Of a DNA stretch of 64,000 bases, positions 20,193 to 28,730 are shown one piece after another. The notes beneath the pieces were generated by a model. It searched no databases and was not told where the DNA came from. It was given only the letters and a program-made list of their open reading frames with translations. Positions within the stretch are counted from its first letter, which is position 1. Every line of letters starts with the position of its first letter. Origin of the DNA: Pseudothermotoga elfii DSM 9442 = NBRC 107921 (lineage in GTDB: Bacteria > Thermotogota > Thermotogae > Thermotogales > DSM-5069); NCBI RefSeq assembly GCF_000504085.1, contig NC_022792.1:1144001-1208000 (forward strand), written 5' to 3'. The translations under genes were made by a program, and so were the position numbers.

Positions 20193-20219
20193 GAACTCAC
20201 CTCCTCTTTTGGTATCATT

Positions 20220-20249
20220 ATCATACCATGATGTCATGATTTATGTCAA
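20220..20249 (-). promoter_or_regulatory. promoter with internal palindrome, probable GntR operator
   Basis: On the minus strand TTGACA (20249-20244), 18 bp, TATGAT (20225-20220). The spacer holds CATGATGTCATG (20227-20238), a 5-2-5 inverted repeat. A repressor bound here would block polymerase. The FCD-type GntR protein at 15375-16034, at the other end of this operon, is the nearest candidate. Confidence 0.6.
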
Positions 20250-20333
20250 ACAAGATCGAAATATCTTCCAGTGTAGCATATGTTACAGAATCAGGTCTGT
20301 GCAACTGGTAAGCTTAATGTAGGAGGTGTGTAT

Positions 20334-20645
20334 ATGATTTATGATATGAACAGCGCAAAGATTGTTGTAAAAAACGAAGCCGTCGATGCAAGAAAAATAT
20401 ACGAAAAACATGTTGTTGTAGCGCACATTTCCATACAGCCCAATAAAGTTCTGGAGAAACACTCTTCTGATACAGATGCTTTGATGTATGTCCTTGAGGG
20501 AAAAGCGAAAGTCACAATAAATGATCAAACGGTACTTTTATCGAAAGACCAAATAGTTGAATTTCCAAAAAATGTAATGCATGAGATTGAAAACATAGGT
20601 AATGATGTTCTGAGAATACTGGTGTTCAAATACCCCGAAGAGTGA
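20334..20645 (+). CDS. small cupin-domain protein
   Basis: 103 residues, a single cupin barrel: EKHSSDTDALMYVLEGKAKVTI near 43-64 and FPKNVMHEIENIG near 81-93 hold the His/Asp-rich metal site pattern. The ATG at 20334 follows TAGGAGGTG. It is divergent from the binding protein gene. Such stand-alone cupins are metal-binding enzymes or sensors and the role is not known. Confidence 0.85.
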   Translation: MIYDMNSAKIVVKNEAVDARKIYEKHVVVAHISIQPNKVLEKHSSDTDALMYVLEGKAKVTINDQTVLLSKDQIVEFPKNVMHEIENIGNDVLRILVFKYPEE

Positions 20646-20648
20646 AGA

Positions 20649-21932
20649 TTATCTACCACCTTTTTTAAAGAATACTGTATAAAGTGTTTGTAATATGATT
20701 TTCAGATCGATCAATATATTTCGGTTTTTTACGTACCACAAATCATAGCTTAGCTTGACTCTGGTTTCTTCTATTGTTTCTGAATAAGGATAGTTTATCT
20801 GCGCCCAGCCAGTCAGGCCCGGTTTTATGTTATGACGGTAACTATAAAAAGGTATCAGGGCACTATAGCGGTCAACAAATTCTGGTTGTTCCGGTCTTGG
20901 ACCTACTATACTCATTTTTCCTATTAAAATGTCATAAAACTGTGGAATTTCATCAAGCCTGAATGGCCGCATCCATTTACTTATTTTCATCATTCTATGG
21001 ACTTCTTGACTGGCCAATTTTGCCTCTTTGTTCTCTCCTTTCATGGTTCTGAACTTGTGTATTGTAAATGGTTCTAAATTTAATCCAATTCTCTTCTGGC
21101 GAAAAATAACAGGTAGGCCATCTTCAAGCAGTATGCAAATTGATATAAGAATCACCAGTGGAGAAAAAAGAACCAGTCCAACAATACTTCCAGCTATGTC
21201 TAAAATTCTCTTTGCAGGACTTGGCATATATTCTCGTTGAAAAACCGCTTTGTAGTATTCCTCGAAAAGCTCCAGCAATTCAACAGGGATTCTTTTAAGG
21301 GTGTCTTCAGCTAAATGAGGTAAGTAGATCACCCGCTTTCCATTCTGCCTGGCTTGCATTATTAAATCTTGTGCCTGTGGCTCCAAGGAAGGATCAGCAA
21401 TCAACAATTTATCAATTACCGCAGAAAGCTTTATTTTTTCTTCCATAGCAACCGTATGAGGATTTGTGTAGGCATAAACTCTTATCTTTCCCAAAGATGC
21501 TTTTTCTATTTCTGCCATGATTGCCTTAATTCTTTCGTTCGTACCGATTACAAGATAGTACTGAGGTTTTATCTTCTTGAACTGAATATTCCATAAAATA
21601 TTTGAAATTATTGGAAAATAAATAGCACTGAGCAAAAATGATACCAGAAACATTTTCTGTGAGAAAGAAACTGAGGTTAACAAAACTATCAGTAACATAA
21701 TGAGATGAGCAAAAAATGAGCCAAGAATATAAGATATGAAACAGCTACTCAGACTGGAAAGTATATCCACTTCATAACCCTTGAAAGAGTAAATGACAAC
21801 AAATAAAAAAACATTTAAGAAAGCATATATGTAAAAAGTTCTCCACGGGATTATTAATAGCTGAACAGCTATCAAAGAAAACAATTGTAATAAAAACACC
21901 GACGTTTTCAAGGACATAAACCGCTTCTTCAC
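20649..21932 (-). CDS. membrane-bound initiating sugar transferase (undecaprenyl-phosphate glycosyl-1-phosphate transferase type)
   Basis: About 427 residues. The N-terminal part has four or five membrane segments and a Rossmann-like middle (YYLVIGTNERIKAIMAEIEK). The C-terminal bacterial sugar transferase domain (about 240-425) has FRQKRIG, FTIHKFRTM, LDEIPQFYDILIGKMSIVGPRPE and KPGLTGWAQ. It would move a sugar phosphate from a nucleotide sugar to the lipid carrier, starting exopolysaccharide or O-antigen-like synthesis. I chose GTG at 21932, 6 nt after GGAGG. It stands alone without glycosyltransferases nearby, and converges on the cupin gene. Confidence 0.92.
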   Translation of the reverse strand: MKKRFMSLKTSVFLLQLFSLIAVQLLIIPWRTFYIYAFLNVFLFVVIYSFKGYEVDILSSLSSCFISYILGSFFAHLIMLLIVLLTSVSFSQKMFLVSFLLSAIYFPIISNILWNIQFKKIKPQYYLVIGTNERIKAIMAEIEKASLGKIRVYAYTNPHTVAMEEKIKLSAVIDKLLIADPSLEPQAQDLIMQARQNGKRVIYLPHLAEDTLKRIPVELLELFEEYYKAVFQREYMPSPAKRILDIAGSIVGLVLFSPLVILISICILLEDGLPVIFRQKRIGLNLEPFTIHKFRTMKGENKEAKLASQEVHRMMKISKWMRPFRLDEIPQFYDILIGKMSIVGPRPEQPEFVDRYSALIPFYSYRHNIKPGLTGWAQINYPYSETIEETRVKLSYDLWYVKNRNILIDLKIILQTLYTVFFKKGGR

Positions 21933-22100
21933 AGTATTCCTCCATTTGAAATAATTTTTGCCACGAAAATTATATCTCAGGAATACTGTGGCGGTCAAAT
22001 AATGAAAAAATGTGGATTAAATTCTAATTTTGTAACATTGATATATTGCTTTATTATAGAGTTCGCACGGCTTATTTTAATTTATAGATTATATTTTACA

Positions 22101-23054
22101 TTATTCGCTCGACAAACTATTGCCCAATTGCTCTATCATTTGTTTGGCTTCCTCATTGAAATTTTTCCACTGAAATACAGCATCCTGAGCCTTTAGCCAC
22201 AGTTCCCGAAGTGAATTCAATGTTGATAAAGATTCTGATAACTTATTTCGCAGCTGTTCTTCCCTTTTTTGCGAATCTGCCAACTTCTTTACCAAAGCAT
22301 CTATCTGATCTTGTTTTTGTTGCAGGGCATCTGTCAGATTTGTCACAGAACCCTCGGCTGTTTCAAGAAGCATCGTGAGAGACTGAATTTGTTCGTTTGC
22401 ATTTGCCAATTCTTCTTCCAATTCTTCGATTTGTTTCTCTCTTTGATAAAGCATTTCCTGCAAAGTTGTTATGGAAGCTTGTGCATCCGAGAGTTGATCA
22501 GTTAACATGAATATTTGCTCATCTTTTTCTTTTACAAGCTTTGTTGCTGTAGCAGGTACTGTACCTTCTAAAATAGAAATATATTCATCTTTTTTCTCAA
22601 TTAACTCTTTTTGACTTTTGTTGATATTTTCTTGATTCTGGAGTTGCTGTTTCAAATTGTTTATCATATCATCTTTTTTTCTAAGCTGATTTTCCAGGTC
22701 AGCTATTAACCTGTCTCTTTCATGTAAAGACGTCTGCAGATTTGTTACACTGGCAGTCATACTTTCAAGCTGATTTTGAAGATCTTCTACCTGCTTGTTC
22801 GATGTTTCTAATTGATTTTCCAGCTTGTCAACATATCCTTTGTTTTTCTGAAGAATCGACAGAATTAGATCAAATTTCTCGCTGTGTATATCGATATACT
22901 CTTTCTTTCCCACCCAGGTATGCAACTCTGAATCGAGCATATATTCAATTTCGTACTCAGTTTTGCTTTCGAATTCCGTAATATAAAACACGTCTTTTGC
23001 AAGCAAAAACATACAGATTAAAACAAACAAAACTATAAGGATCCTTGCTTTCAT
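22101..23054 (-). CDS. coiled-coil protein with N-terminal signal or anchor
   Basis: 317 residues. A hydrophobic N-terminus (about 3-19) is followed by a short globular part to about residue 60 and then almost unbroken heptad-like coiled coil (about 70-300). The coiled coil has repeated units of the form SVTNLQTSLHERD, SITTLQEMLYQRE, SVTNLTDALQQKQ. The start is supported by GGAGGGG 5 nt upstream. I do not recognise the family. An envelope spacer or scaffold in the toga/periplasm would fit but is speculation. Confidence 0.82.
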   Translation of the reverse strand: MKARILIVLFVLICMFLLAKDVFYITEFESKTEYEIEYMLDSELHTWVGKKEYIDIHSEKFDLILSILQKNKGYVDKLENQLETSNKQVEDLQNQLESMTASVTNLQTSLHERDRLIADLENQLRKKDDMINNLKQQLQNQENINKSQKELIEKKDEYISILEGTVPATATKLVKEKDEQIFMLTDQLSDAQASITTLQEMLYQREKQIEELEEELANANEQIQSLTMLLETAEGSVTNLTDALQQKQDQIDALVKKLADSQKREEQLRNKLSESLSTLNSLRELWLKAQDAVFQWKNFNEEAKQMIEQLGNSLSSE

Positions 23055-23389
23055 TCCAACCCCTCCAATGTCATCTTTTCATGTAGGAAATTATAACATA
23101 AGAGATAAAATCAATATAATACAAGGTAGAGGTATTGATTTTTCAGGATTTTATAAATGATTCCTATACCATAAGTACTTTTGATTTGATCTTCCATTGA
23201 ACTCAACTGATTGACAAATTATCAAGTTTTCGTTTGCGTTTTATTATACTACAACTCTGCGTTATATATAGTTCAAACCAGGGCGCTTGCCTTTCATTCA
23301 GCCTTTAAATAAAGAGAGGGCTTCCCGGGGGGGAATTGTAAATTTGGTTGATGTCAATATCGGTAAACTCACCCCGATCAGAGAAGCTG
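23055..23389. other. intergenic region, no gene recognised
   Basis: AT-rich with a run of seven G near 23330. A + strand frame of about 45 codons (ending KLTPIREAVTVRAS, TAA at about 23407) runs into the lyase gene tail but has no start signal that I trust. A promoter for the coiled-coil gene would lie at its left end. No terminator is convincing. Confidence 0.4.
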
Positions 23390-24829
23390 TTACAGTAAGA
23401 GCAAGTTAAAATCATGATTCAGGTTTTCAAAAGATGTTGCGATTTGTTTTTCAAAAGATTCAATAAATTGTTCATGCTGAATTATAAGGTTTTCCAGTTT
23501 ATTTATCATTGAAATAATGCTGCTTTTCTCTGGTCCTCCCAATACTTTTCTGATCTCTATAAAATGCTCGCACGATAAAATGTGTTGAAATTCCTCCGGA
23601 TTGATTTCCATTTCTGGTTTTTCTTTTAGATGTTCTTTGATTACATTGCTGAAGTTTTCGAAGTTCAAACCAGTTTTGACAACCTCAGAGACTATCAGGT
23701 GGGCTTTACGGAAACTTATTCCAAAACGCCTGACCAGTTCGTCAGCGAGTTCAGTGGATGTTGCCCCAAACTGGGCGGCTATTTCTCTCACTCTATCTGT
23801 TCTCACGATGACTTTTTCAACCATTTCACTCAGCAAAATTAGAACCTGGTTTGAAATATCCATCGCGTTCAAAAACTCACGAAGGACAAAATCTCCATTT
23901 TCATTTACGTCTTGATACGGTACATTCAGAAAGACATTTTCAATATTGCTGAAGGCGTTTGCTGCCATGTTTGCCCTTAGTCTAAGATGTTCTAAAACAA
24001 CCGGGTTTCTTTTTTGAGGCATTATGCTGCTGATTTGAACAAGTTCATTCGGAAATTGCAACACGCCCACTTCGCTCGATGATTTGTGCATTATATCTTG
24101 AATGAACCTGGTAATATCAATCATTAGATTTCTCAACAATGCACCTGGTAAAGTAATCCAGTGAGAGGTTGATATAGCCTGATACGAATTTTCCAGAGGC
24201 CTGTTGAAACCTAAGTAATTGCTCACAAGATTCCTATCTATGGAAAAACCAGTAGTGGTTATCGCTCCAGCACCCATAGGGCACTCGTTGACAATGTCAA
24301 ATGTTTCAATAAGCTTTTTCGATACTTGAGTCAATTCTCCTGAAAAAGCGAGCAGATAATGGGCAAAACTTGATGGTTGAGCTGGCTGACCATGCGTGTA
24401 GAGAAGAAATACTGTGTCGATATTTTGCCCAGCTTTCCTGATAAATTGTTTTATCAAATTAAGTAATTCTTTCTCAAACTGGATTAAAACGTTTCTCAAA
24501 GCCATTCGAAATATTGTTGCATCAATATCATTTCTACTCCTTGCTGTATGCAAAAAGCCCGCCACATCTTCGCCCATGAGATCGCCAAGCTTTTTTTCAA
24601 AGAGTAAAACCAGATCTTCAACATTCTCAGGTAATTCTTTCACTTTTTCATTCTGCAATTTTTTCAACCCGGTGGCTATTTTGAATACCACGTCATCTGG
24701 AAGAATTCTACACTTATGAAGCATCAATAGATGAGCTTTATTCAGCTGATGATAATGGTCGATCATCTTTTTCCAGTTTTCAAAAGAGCTATCCAGAACG
24801 ATGTTTTTATAAACCTGTGAAAATCTCAT
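23390..24829 (-). CDS. argininosuccinate-lyase-like enzyme of the fumarase/aspartase superfamily, substrate uncertain
   Basis: 479 residues. Superfamily motifs are present: HTARSRNDIDA near 93, THGQPAQPSSFAH near 145 (catalytic His), and the mobile loop SSIMPQKRNP near 265. SRND and the length are as in argininosuccinate lyase, but arginine-gene context is lacking and the loop lacks the usual first Gly. The neighbours are a sugar-type ABC transporter, an amidohydrolase and a ROK regulator. It probably removes fumarate or a similar acid from an imported compound. True ArgH activity is an alternative. It overlaps the amidohydrolase stop by 4 bp. Confidence 0.78.
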   Translation of the reverse strand: MRFSQVYKNIVLDSSFENWKKMIDHYHQLNKAHLLMLHKCRILPDDVVFKIATGLKKLQNEKVKELPENVEDLVLLFEKKLGDLMGEDVAGFLHTARSRNDIDATIFRMALRNVLIQFEKELLNLIKQFIRKAGQNIDTVFLLYTHGQPAQPSSFAHYLLAFSGELTQVSKKLIETFDIVNECPMGAGAITTTGFSIDRNLVSNYLGFNRPLENSYQAISTSHWITLPGALLRNLMIDITRFIQDIMHKSSSEVGVLQFPNELVQISSIMPQKRNPVVLEHLRLRANMAANAFSNIENVFLNVPYQDVNENGDFVLREFLNAMDISNQVLILLSEMVEKVIVRTDRVREIAAQFGATSTELADELVRRFGISFRKAHLIVSEVVKTGLNFENFSNVIKEHLKEKPEMEINPEEFQHILSCEHFIEIRKVLGGPEKSSIISMINKLENLIIQHEQFIESFEKQIATSFENLNHDFNLLLL

Positions 24830-25704
24830 GGAACCAGCTCCAGTACTTGTGCAGCGTTTTTGTATAAAACCATATCAATTTCCTCATCACTATAGCCGAC
24901 ATGGACCATAGCTCTGATTTGTTCGTCAAGATAAGCCTTGCAAAAACCCCTCGGGAACCAGCTTGAATCTGTTCCAAAAATAATTCTTTCTGGTCCTATT
25001 GTTTCTCGATATTTTCTAAAAAGTGCCTCGAGATTAACTTCATACGGCATCCATCGCATCCATTGATTGGAGCCGCTTGTATCGATATAAACATTTGGGC
25101 ACGCCCAGCATAGATTCAATGTCTCAAAGACATAGCCACAACCAAAATGTGGTACGATAAATTTAATTTTTCTGAATTTTTTTGCCACATCGTGGATTAT
25201 CAAAGGATTGATATTCACATGATAAGCAATCCCTCCTGCAGCGCCCATTATCCCGAAATGAATCAGCACAGGCAGTTCAAAGTGATTCGCAACTTCCCAG
25301 ACTGGATACAAACTTTTATCATTCAGCGGTGTATCGACAGTTGGACCCAATATTTTGTATCCTTTAAGCCCTTTTTCAACAGATTTTTCTAAAATTTCTG
25401 CTGCGTCTTTTGTTGAAGGATCATGGTGCGCATAGCCAATAAATTTATCAGGGTGTTTTTTCACAAGATTTATCATGTTCTCATTTCCACCAGACGTTAC
25501 AAAAACGACTTTTTCGATGTCATATTTCAAAGTTTCCTGATACCAGAGTTCCGCAATTTCATCAAAATTGCTGATTTCGATTGGTTTTTCAAATCTCCAT
25601 GCCTTAAACCATTTTTCGTTCTCATGTCTTAACCATGGCTCTTCGATATCTTTTTTTATTTTAAACATATAAGGAAAATGAACATGCGAATCGATTAGCT
25701 TCAT
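24826..25704 (-). CDS. amidohydrolase-2-type TIM-barrel metal hydrolase or decarboxylase
   Basis: 292 residues of the ACMSD/amidohydrolase-2 family: HVH at residues 7-9, LIHFG near 160, VPHFGCGY near 190 and FGTDSSWFPRG near 250 supply the metal ligands. Members hydrolyse lactones or amides, hydrate, or decarboxylate. It sits between the permeases and the lyase with only 4 bp to the permease and an ATGA overlap with the lyase. It should therefore act in the same short pathway. Confidence 0.88.
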   Translation of the reverse strand: MKLIDSHVHFPYMFKIKKDIEEPWLRHENEKWFKAWRFEKPIEISNFDEIAELWYQETLKYDIEKVVFVTSGGNENMINLVKKHPDKFIGYAHHDPSTKDAAEILEKSVEKGLKGYKILGPTVDTPLNDKSLYPVWEVANHFELPVLIHFGIMGAAGGIAYHVNINPLIIHDVAKKFRKIKFIVPHFGCGYVFETLNLCWACPNVYIDTSGSNQWMRWMPYEVNLEALFRKYRETIGPERIIFGTDSSWFPRGFCKAYLDEQIRAMVHVGYSDEEIDMVLYKNAAQVLELVP

Positions 25705-25708
25705 CAGA

Positions 25709-26530
25709 TCACCCTTTCAGCCCTGAAAGCATTATTCCCCGTATTATTTGTCTCTGGAATATCAAAAATATTATTATCAAGGGAAATGTTGAGACAGTCG
25801 CTCCAGTCATTATTAACTCCCATCTCATTAGGTTTTCGCTTGAAAAATATGAAAGGCCAACAGGTAAAGTATACATTTTAGAATTTGAAGCCACTATAAG
25901 AGGCCAGAGAAAAGCATTCCAGTTACCTATGAAATTCAGTATTGCAAGAGAGGCTAAAGCTGGTTTTACTAATGGTAAAGCCACTTTGTAAAATATTCCA
26001 AATTCTGATACTCCATCAATCCTTGCTGCATCGAGGAGATCATCCGGTATCGTTTCCATAAATTGCCTCATCAAGAAAATTCCGAAAGCCGTTATCATGC
26101 CAGGAAACATGATGCCCCAGTAAGTGTCAATCCACCCCAGCTTCGATGACATCACATACCAGGGAATTATCAGCATTTCTGTGGGAATCATCAGAGTGCT
26201 GAGTATGAATATAAAGATTATATTTCTGCCAGGAAATTTGAATTTTGCAAGAGTATAACCAACGAGAGAGTCGAAAAATAAAACAGATAGCGTTGTTGAC
26301 AGAGCCACGATCAGACTGTTCAAAAACCACTTTGGAAACAATGAGTAGCTCAAGATCTGCCTGTAATTACTGAGTGTAGGATTTTCTGGTAGAATCTTTG
26401 GGCGATATACCTCTCTAAAAGGCTTTAGAGACGAAAGAACCATCCATACAAATGGAAAAACCATCACAACAATGAGCAATGTCAAAATTACATAACTCAA
26501 AATCTTTACTGTCTTATCCATCTTCGACAC
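25709..26530 (-). CDS. sugar-type ABC transporter permease, MalG type
   Basis: 273 residues, six membrane segments, EAA loop LLDAARIDGVSEFGIFYKVALP near 180. GTG start preceded by GGTGAT. Third transport gene of the ROK-controlled operon. Confidence 0.92.
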   Translation of the reverse strand: MSKMDKTVKILSYVILTLLIVVMVFPFVWMVLSSLKPFREVYRPKILPENPTLSNYRQILSYSLFPKWFLNSLIVALSTTLSVLFFDSLVGYTLAKFKFPGRNIIFIFILSTLMIPTEMLIIPWYVMSSKLGWIDTYWGIMFPGMITAFGIFLMRQFMETIPDDLLDAARIDGVSEFGIFYKVALPLVKPALASLAILNFIGNWNAFLWPLIVASNSKMYTLPVGLSYFSSENLMRWELIMTGATVSTFPLIIIFLIFQRQIIRGIMLSGLKG

Positions 26531-26542
26531 AACATCACCGCC

Positions 26543-27430
26543 TCAATACTGAACCTTTTTGTTTAGCACCCTTAATTGAAGCACAGTTATTCCAAGTATT
26601 ATCAAAAAAAGAATAGTTGTTGCTGCTGACGCGGTACCCATCTCAAAAGATTTGAATGCTTTCTGGTAAATATACAAAACGAGCGGCTTGGTAGAATTTA
26701 AAGGACCTCCAGACCCTTGATCCGTCATATTATAGACTTGAGTAAAGATTCTCAGAAAAATAATAGTCTCCATGACGGTGAGAAACACAATCACAGGGTT
26801 TAAAAGTGGAATAGTTATTCTGACTAAAACTTGCCTTCTATTTGCGCCATCTATCCTGGCGGCTTCTATATACTCTTTTGGTATAGTCTGCAATCCAGCT
26901 AAAAATATAATCACACAGTAGCCAAGTTCAACCCAGACAGTTGTCGCGACTATTGATGGTAAAGCTTGCGCTGTATCTGAAAGAAAAGTCCCGGTCGGCA
27001 AACCAATGGCAGAAAGAAAGTTGTTTATAACACCAATTGGCGGTCTTTGATACATCCACCGCCAGACCCAGCTTACAGCCACAAGGGGTGTTATGTACGG
27101 TATTACGTATACCAGCCTGTATAAACTTTGAAATTTCGTTATGTTATTTAAGAGTAACGCCAGGCCAAGTGATAGAATTATCACAACTGGGACCCCAAGG
27201 ATAACATATTTAAGCGTGTTGAAAAGCGATATTCTAAAAACCTCATCTTGAAAAATTTTCACATAATTTTCTATTCCCACGAATTTTTTTACGGGCGATA
27301 TTATGTTCCAGTTAGTAAAGCTTATATAAAAAGCGTAAATCATAGGGTAAAAACGTATAAAAATGAAAAAAGCTAAAGGTAGACTTAGAAACATATAGGC
27401 GGTCAAAACTTTTTTTTGGCGGAGTTTCAA
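26543..27430 (-). CDS. sugar-type ABC transporter permease, MalF type
   Basis: About 295 residues, six membrane segments, EAA loop YIEAARIDGANRRQVLVRITIP near 190. A TTG at 27430 is best placed relative to AGAGGTGA; ATG at 27436 and GTG at 27439 are alternatives. It follows the binding protein gene across a hairpin. Confidence 0.9.
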   Translation of the reverse strand: MKLRQKKVLTAYMFLSLPLAFFIFIRFYPMIYAFYISFTNWNIISPVKKFVGIENYVKIFQDEVFRISLFNTLKYVILGVPVVIILSLGLALLLNNITKFQSLYRLVYVIPYITPLVAVSWVWRWMYQRPPIGVINNFLSAIGLPTGTFLSDTAQALPSIVATTVWVELGYCVIIFLAGLQTIPKEYIEAARIDGANRRQVLVRITIPLLNPVIVFLTVMETIIFLRIFTQVYNMTDQGSGGPLNSTKPLVLYIYQKAFKSFEMGTASAATTILFLIILGITVLQLRVLNKKVQY

Positions 27431-27445
27431 AACCATCACCTCTCA

Positions 27446-27471
27446 AAAAAGCGCGGCTTCAAGCCGCGCTT
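27446..27471 (-). terminator. hairpin between binding-protein and permease genes
   Basis: On the minus strand AAGCGCGGC and GCCGCGCTT form a 9-bp GC-rich stem (27471-27449, loop ttgaa), followed by six T. This is a strong intrinsic terminator, probably leaky, since the permeases have no other visible promoter. Confidence 0.8.
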
Positions 27472-27474
27472 GTG

Positions 27475-28716
27475 TTATTTGCCGATGCCTTTCCAGAACT
27501 CATCAAGTACTTTCTGTTCTGTTTCTGCTGATTGCTTGAAAGCTTCTTCCGGAGAAATACCCTTCAACCAGACCTTATCTACAGCATCCATTATTACCTG
27601 TCTTTGCTCTTTTTCATCAACAAAGAATGTTGCATGGGCGTACTCAAGTCCTTTCAAGAAAGGACCATATACTGGATCATCATAGTATTTTTCCGCAACT
27701 TTCGGATTTGCTGGCAATTCGCCTACTTTCTCGAGCCATAATTGCATAGATTTTTCACTTGCAAGGAATTTAAGAAATTTGATCGCAGCGCTTAATTTCT
27801 CACCGGTTGCGTTCTTCGTGATAGCATTTGCCCAGAAAGAGGCAAAATTGGATTTAATACCGTTGTATTCAGGTAACTCTGCTACACCAAAGTTTATCCC
27901 TGCATTCTTGAGTGCGCCTATCCGGAAAGAGCCATCAATATTCATAGCTGCTGATTGGGACATAAAAGCTGTTATGTCATCATTCATGAAACCTGGATAA
28001 CCAACTTTGTGAACAGTTATCAAATCTGTGTAAAATTTGAGTGCTTCCGGTACATTCTGGTACGTAACTTTTTTATAATCTTCGCTGTAAGGGGCTCCAC
28101 CAAATTGTCTTACAAGTACTTCTCTGATCCAATGGTGACCTTGCCCCGAAGGTTGTGTGGCCATACCTGCCTGAACGATATTACCCTGCTTGTCATATTT
28201 CGTGAGTTTTCTGGCATATTCAACCAATTCATGAAGAGTCTTCGGTGGCCTGTCTGGATCCAGTCCGGCCTCTTTGAAAAGATCTTTGTTCCAGAACAAT
28301 GCAAGACTTCTGACCGCTATTGGAAGTGCATAATATTCTCCAAGAAATTCCACTCCTTTTTGTACAAAAGCGAAGAAGTTTTGATTAAAATACTCATCGT
28401 TGAATTCATCTCTTGGAAGTGGTTGAAGATATCCAGATGTGACATATTTCGGGATCCATCCATAATATAAGTTCACTACATCTGGTCCTGTACCAGCCGG
28501 AACTGATGCGGCTACTTTCTCATTGAATGTCTCGTAAGGGAATGTAACGTGTTCAACTTCAATATCCGGGTAAAGTTTTTCAAATTCCTTTATCAGTTCA
28601 TCGATCGCTTTGACTTTCGTTTCGAAATAATACTGCCAGTACACAATCTTTGTTTTTGCTGAAACAGAAATCAAGAAAAACATTACCAAAAGAATCACCC
28701 AAAATGCCCTTTTCAT
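27475..28716 (-). CDS. ABC transporter extracellular solute-binding protein (family 1)
   Basis: 413 residues from an ATG preceded by GAGGAGGTGG. Signal peptide about 1-20. Family-1 patterns LIKEFEKLYPDIEVEHVTFP near 38-57 and AIKFLKFLASEKSMQLWLEK near 325. The ligand is unknown, but the downstream lyase and amidohydrolase suggest a nitrogenous or acidic compound rather than a plain sugar. Confidence 0.92.
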   Translation of the reverse strand: MKRAFWVILLVMFFLISVSAKTKIVYWQYYFETKVKAIDELIKEFEKLYPDIEVEHVTFPYETFNEKVAASVPAGTGPDVVNLYYGWIPKYVTSGYLQPLPRDEFNDEYFNQNFFAFVQKGVEFLGEYYALPIAVRSLALFWNKDLFKEAGLDPDRPPKTLHELVEYARKLTKYDKQGNIVQAGMATQPSGQGHHWIREVLVRQFGGAPYSEDYKKVTYQNVPEALKFYTDLITVHKVGYPGFMNDDITAFMSQSAAMNIDGSFRIGALKNAGINFGVAELPEYNGIKSNFASFWANAITKNATGEKLSAAIKFLKFLASEKSMQLWLEKVGELPANPKVAEKYYDDPVYGPFLKGLEYAHATFFVDEKEQRQVIMDAVDKVWLKGISPEEAFKQSAETEQKVLDEFWKGIGK

Positions 28717-28730
28717 GATGATCCACCTCC

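Noticed and set aside
23280-23407. Plus-strand frame ending in KLTPIREAVTVRAS as a remnant gene
   Set aside because: No start or ribosome-binding site, overlaps the lyase end, and I cannot match it to a family. It could be a chance frame.
23390-24829. Assignment as the housekeeping argininosuccinate lyase argH
   Set aside because: The motifs are close, but no arginine gene is near and the operon context is catabolic. Left as lyase-like with argH named as alternative.
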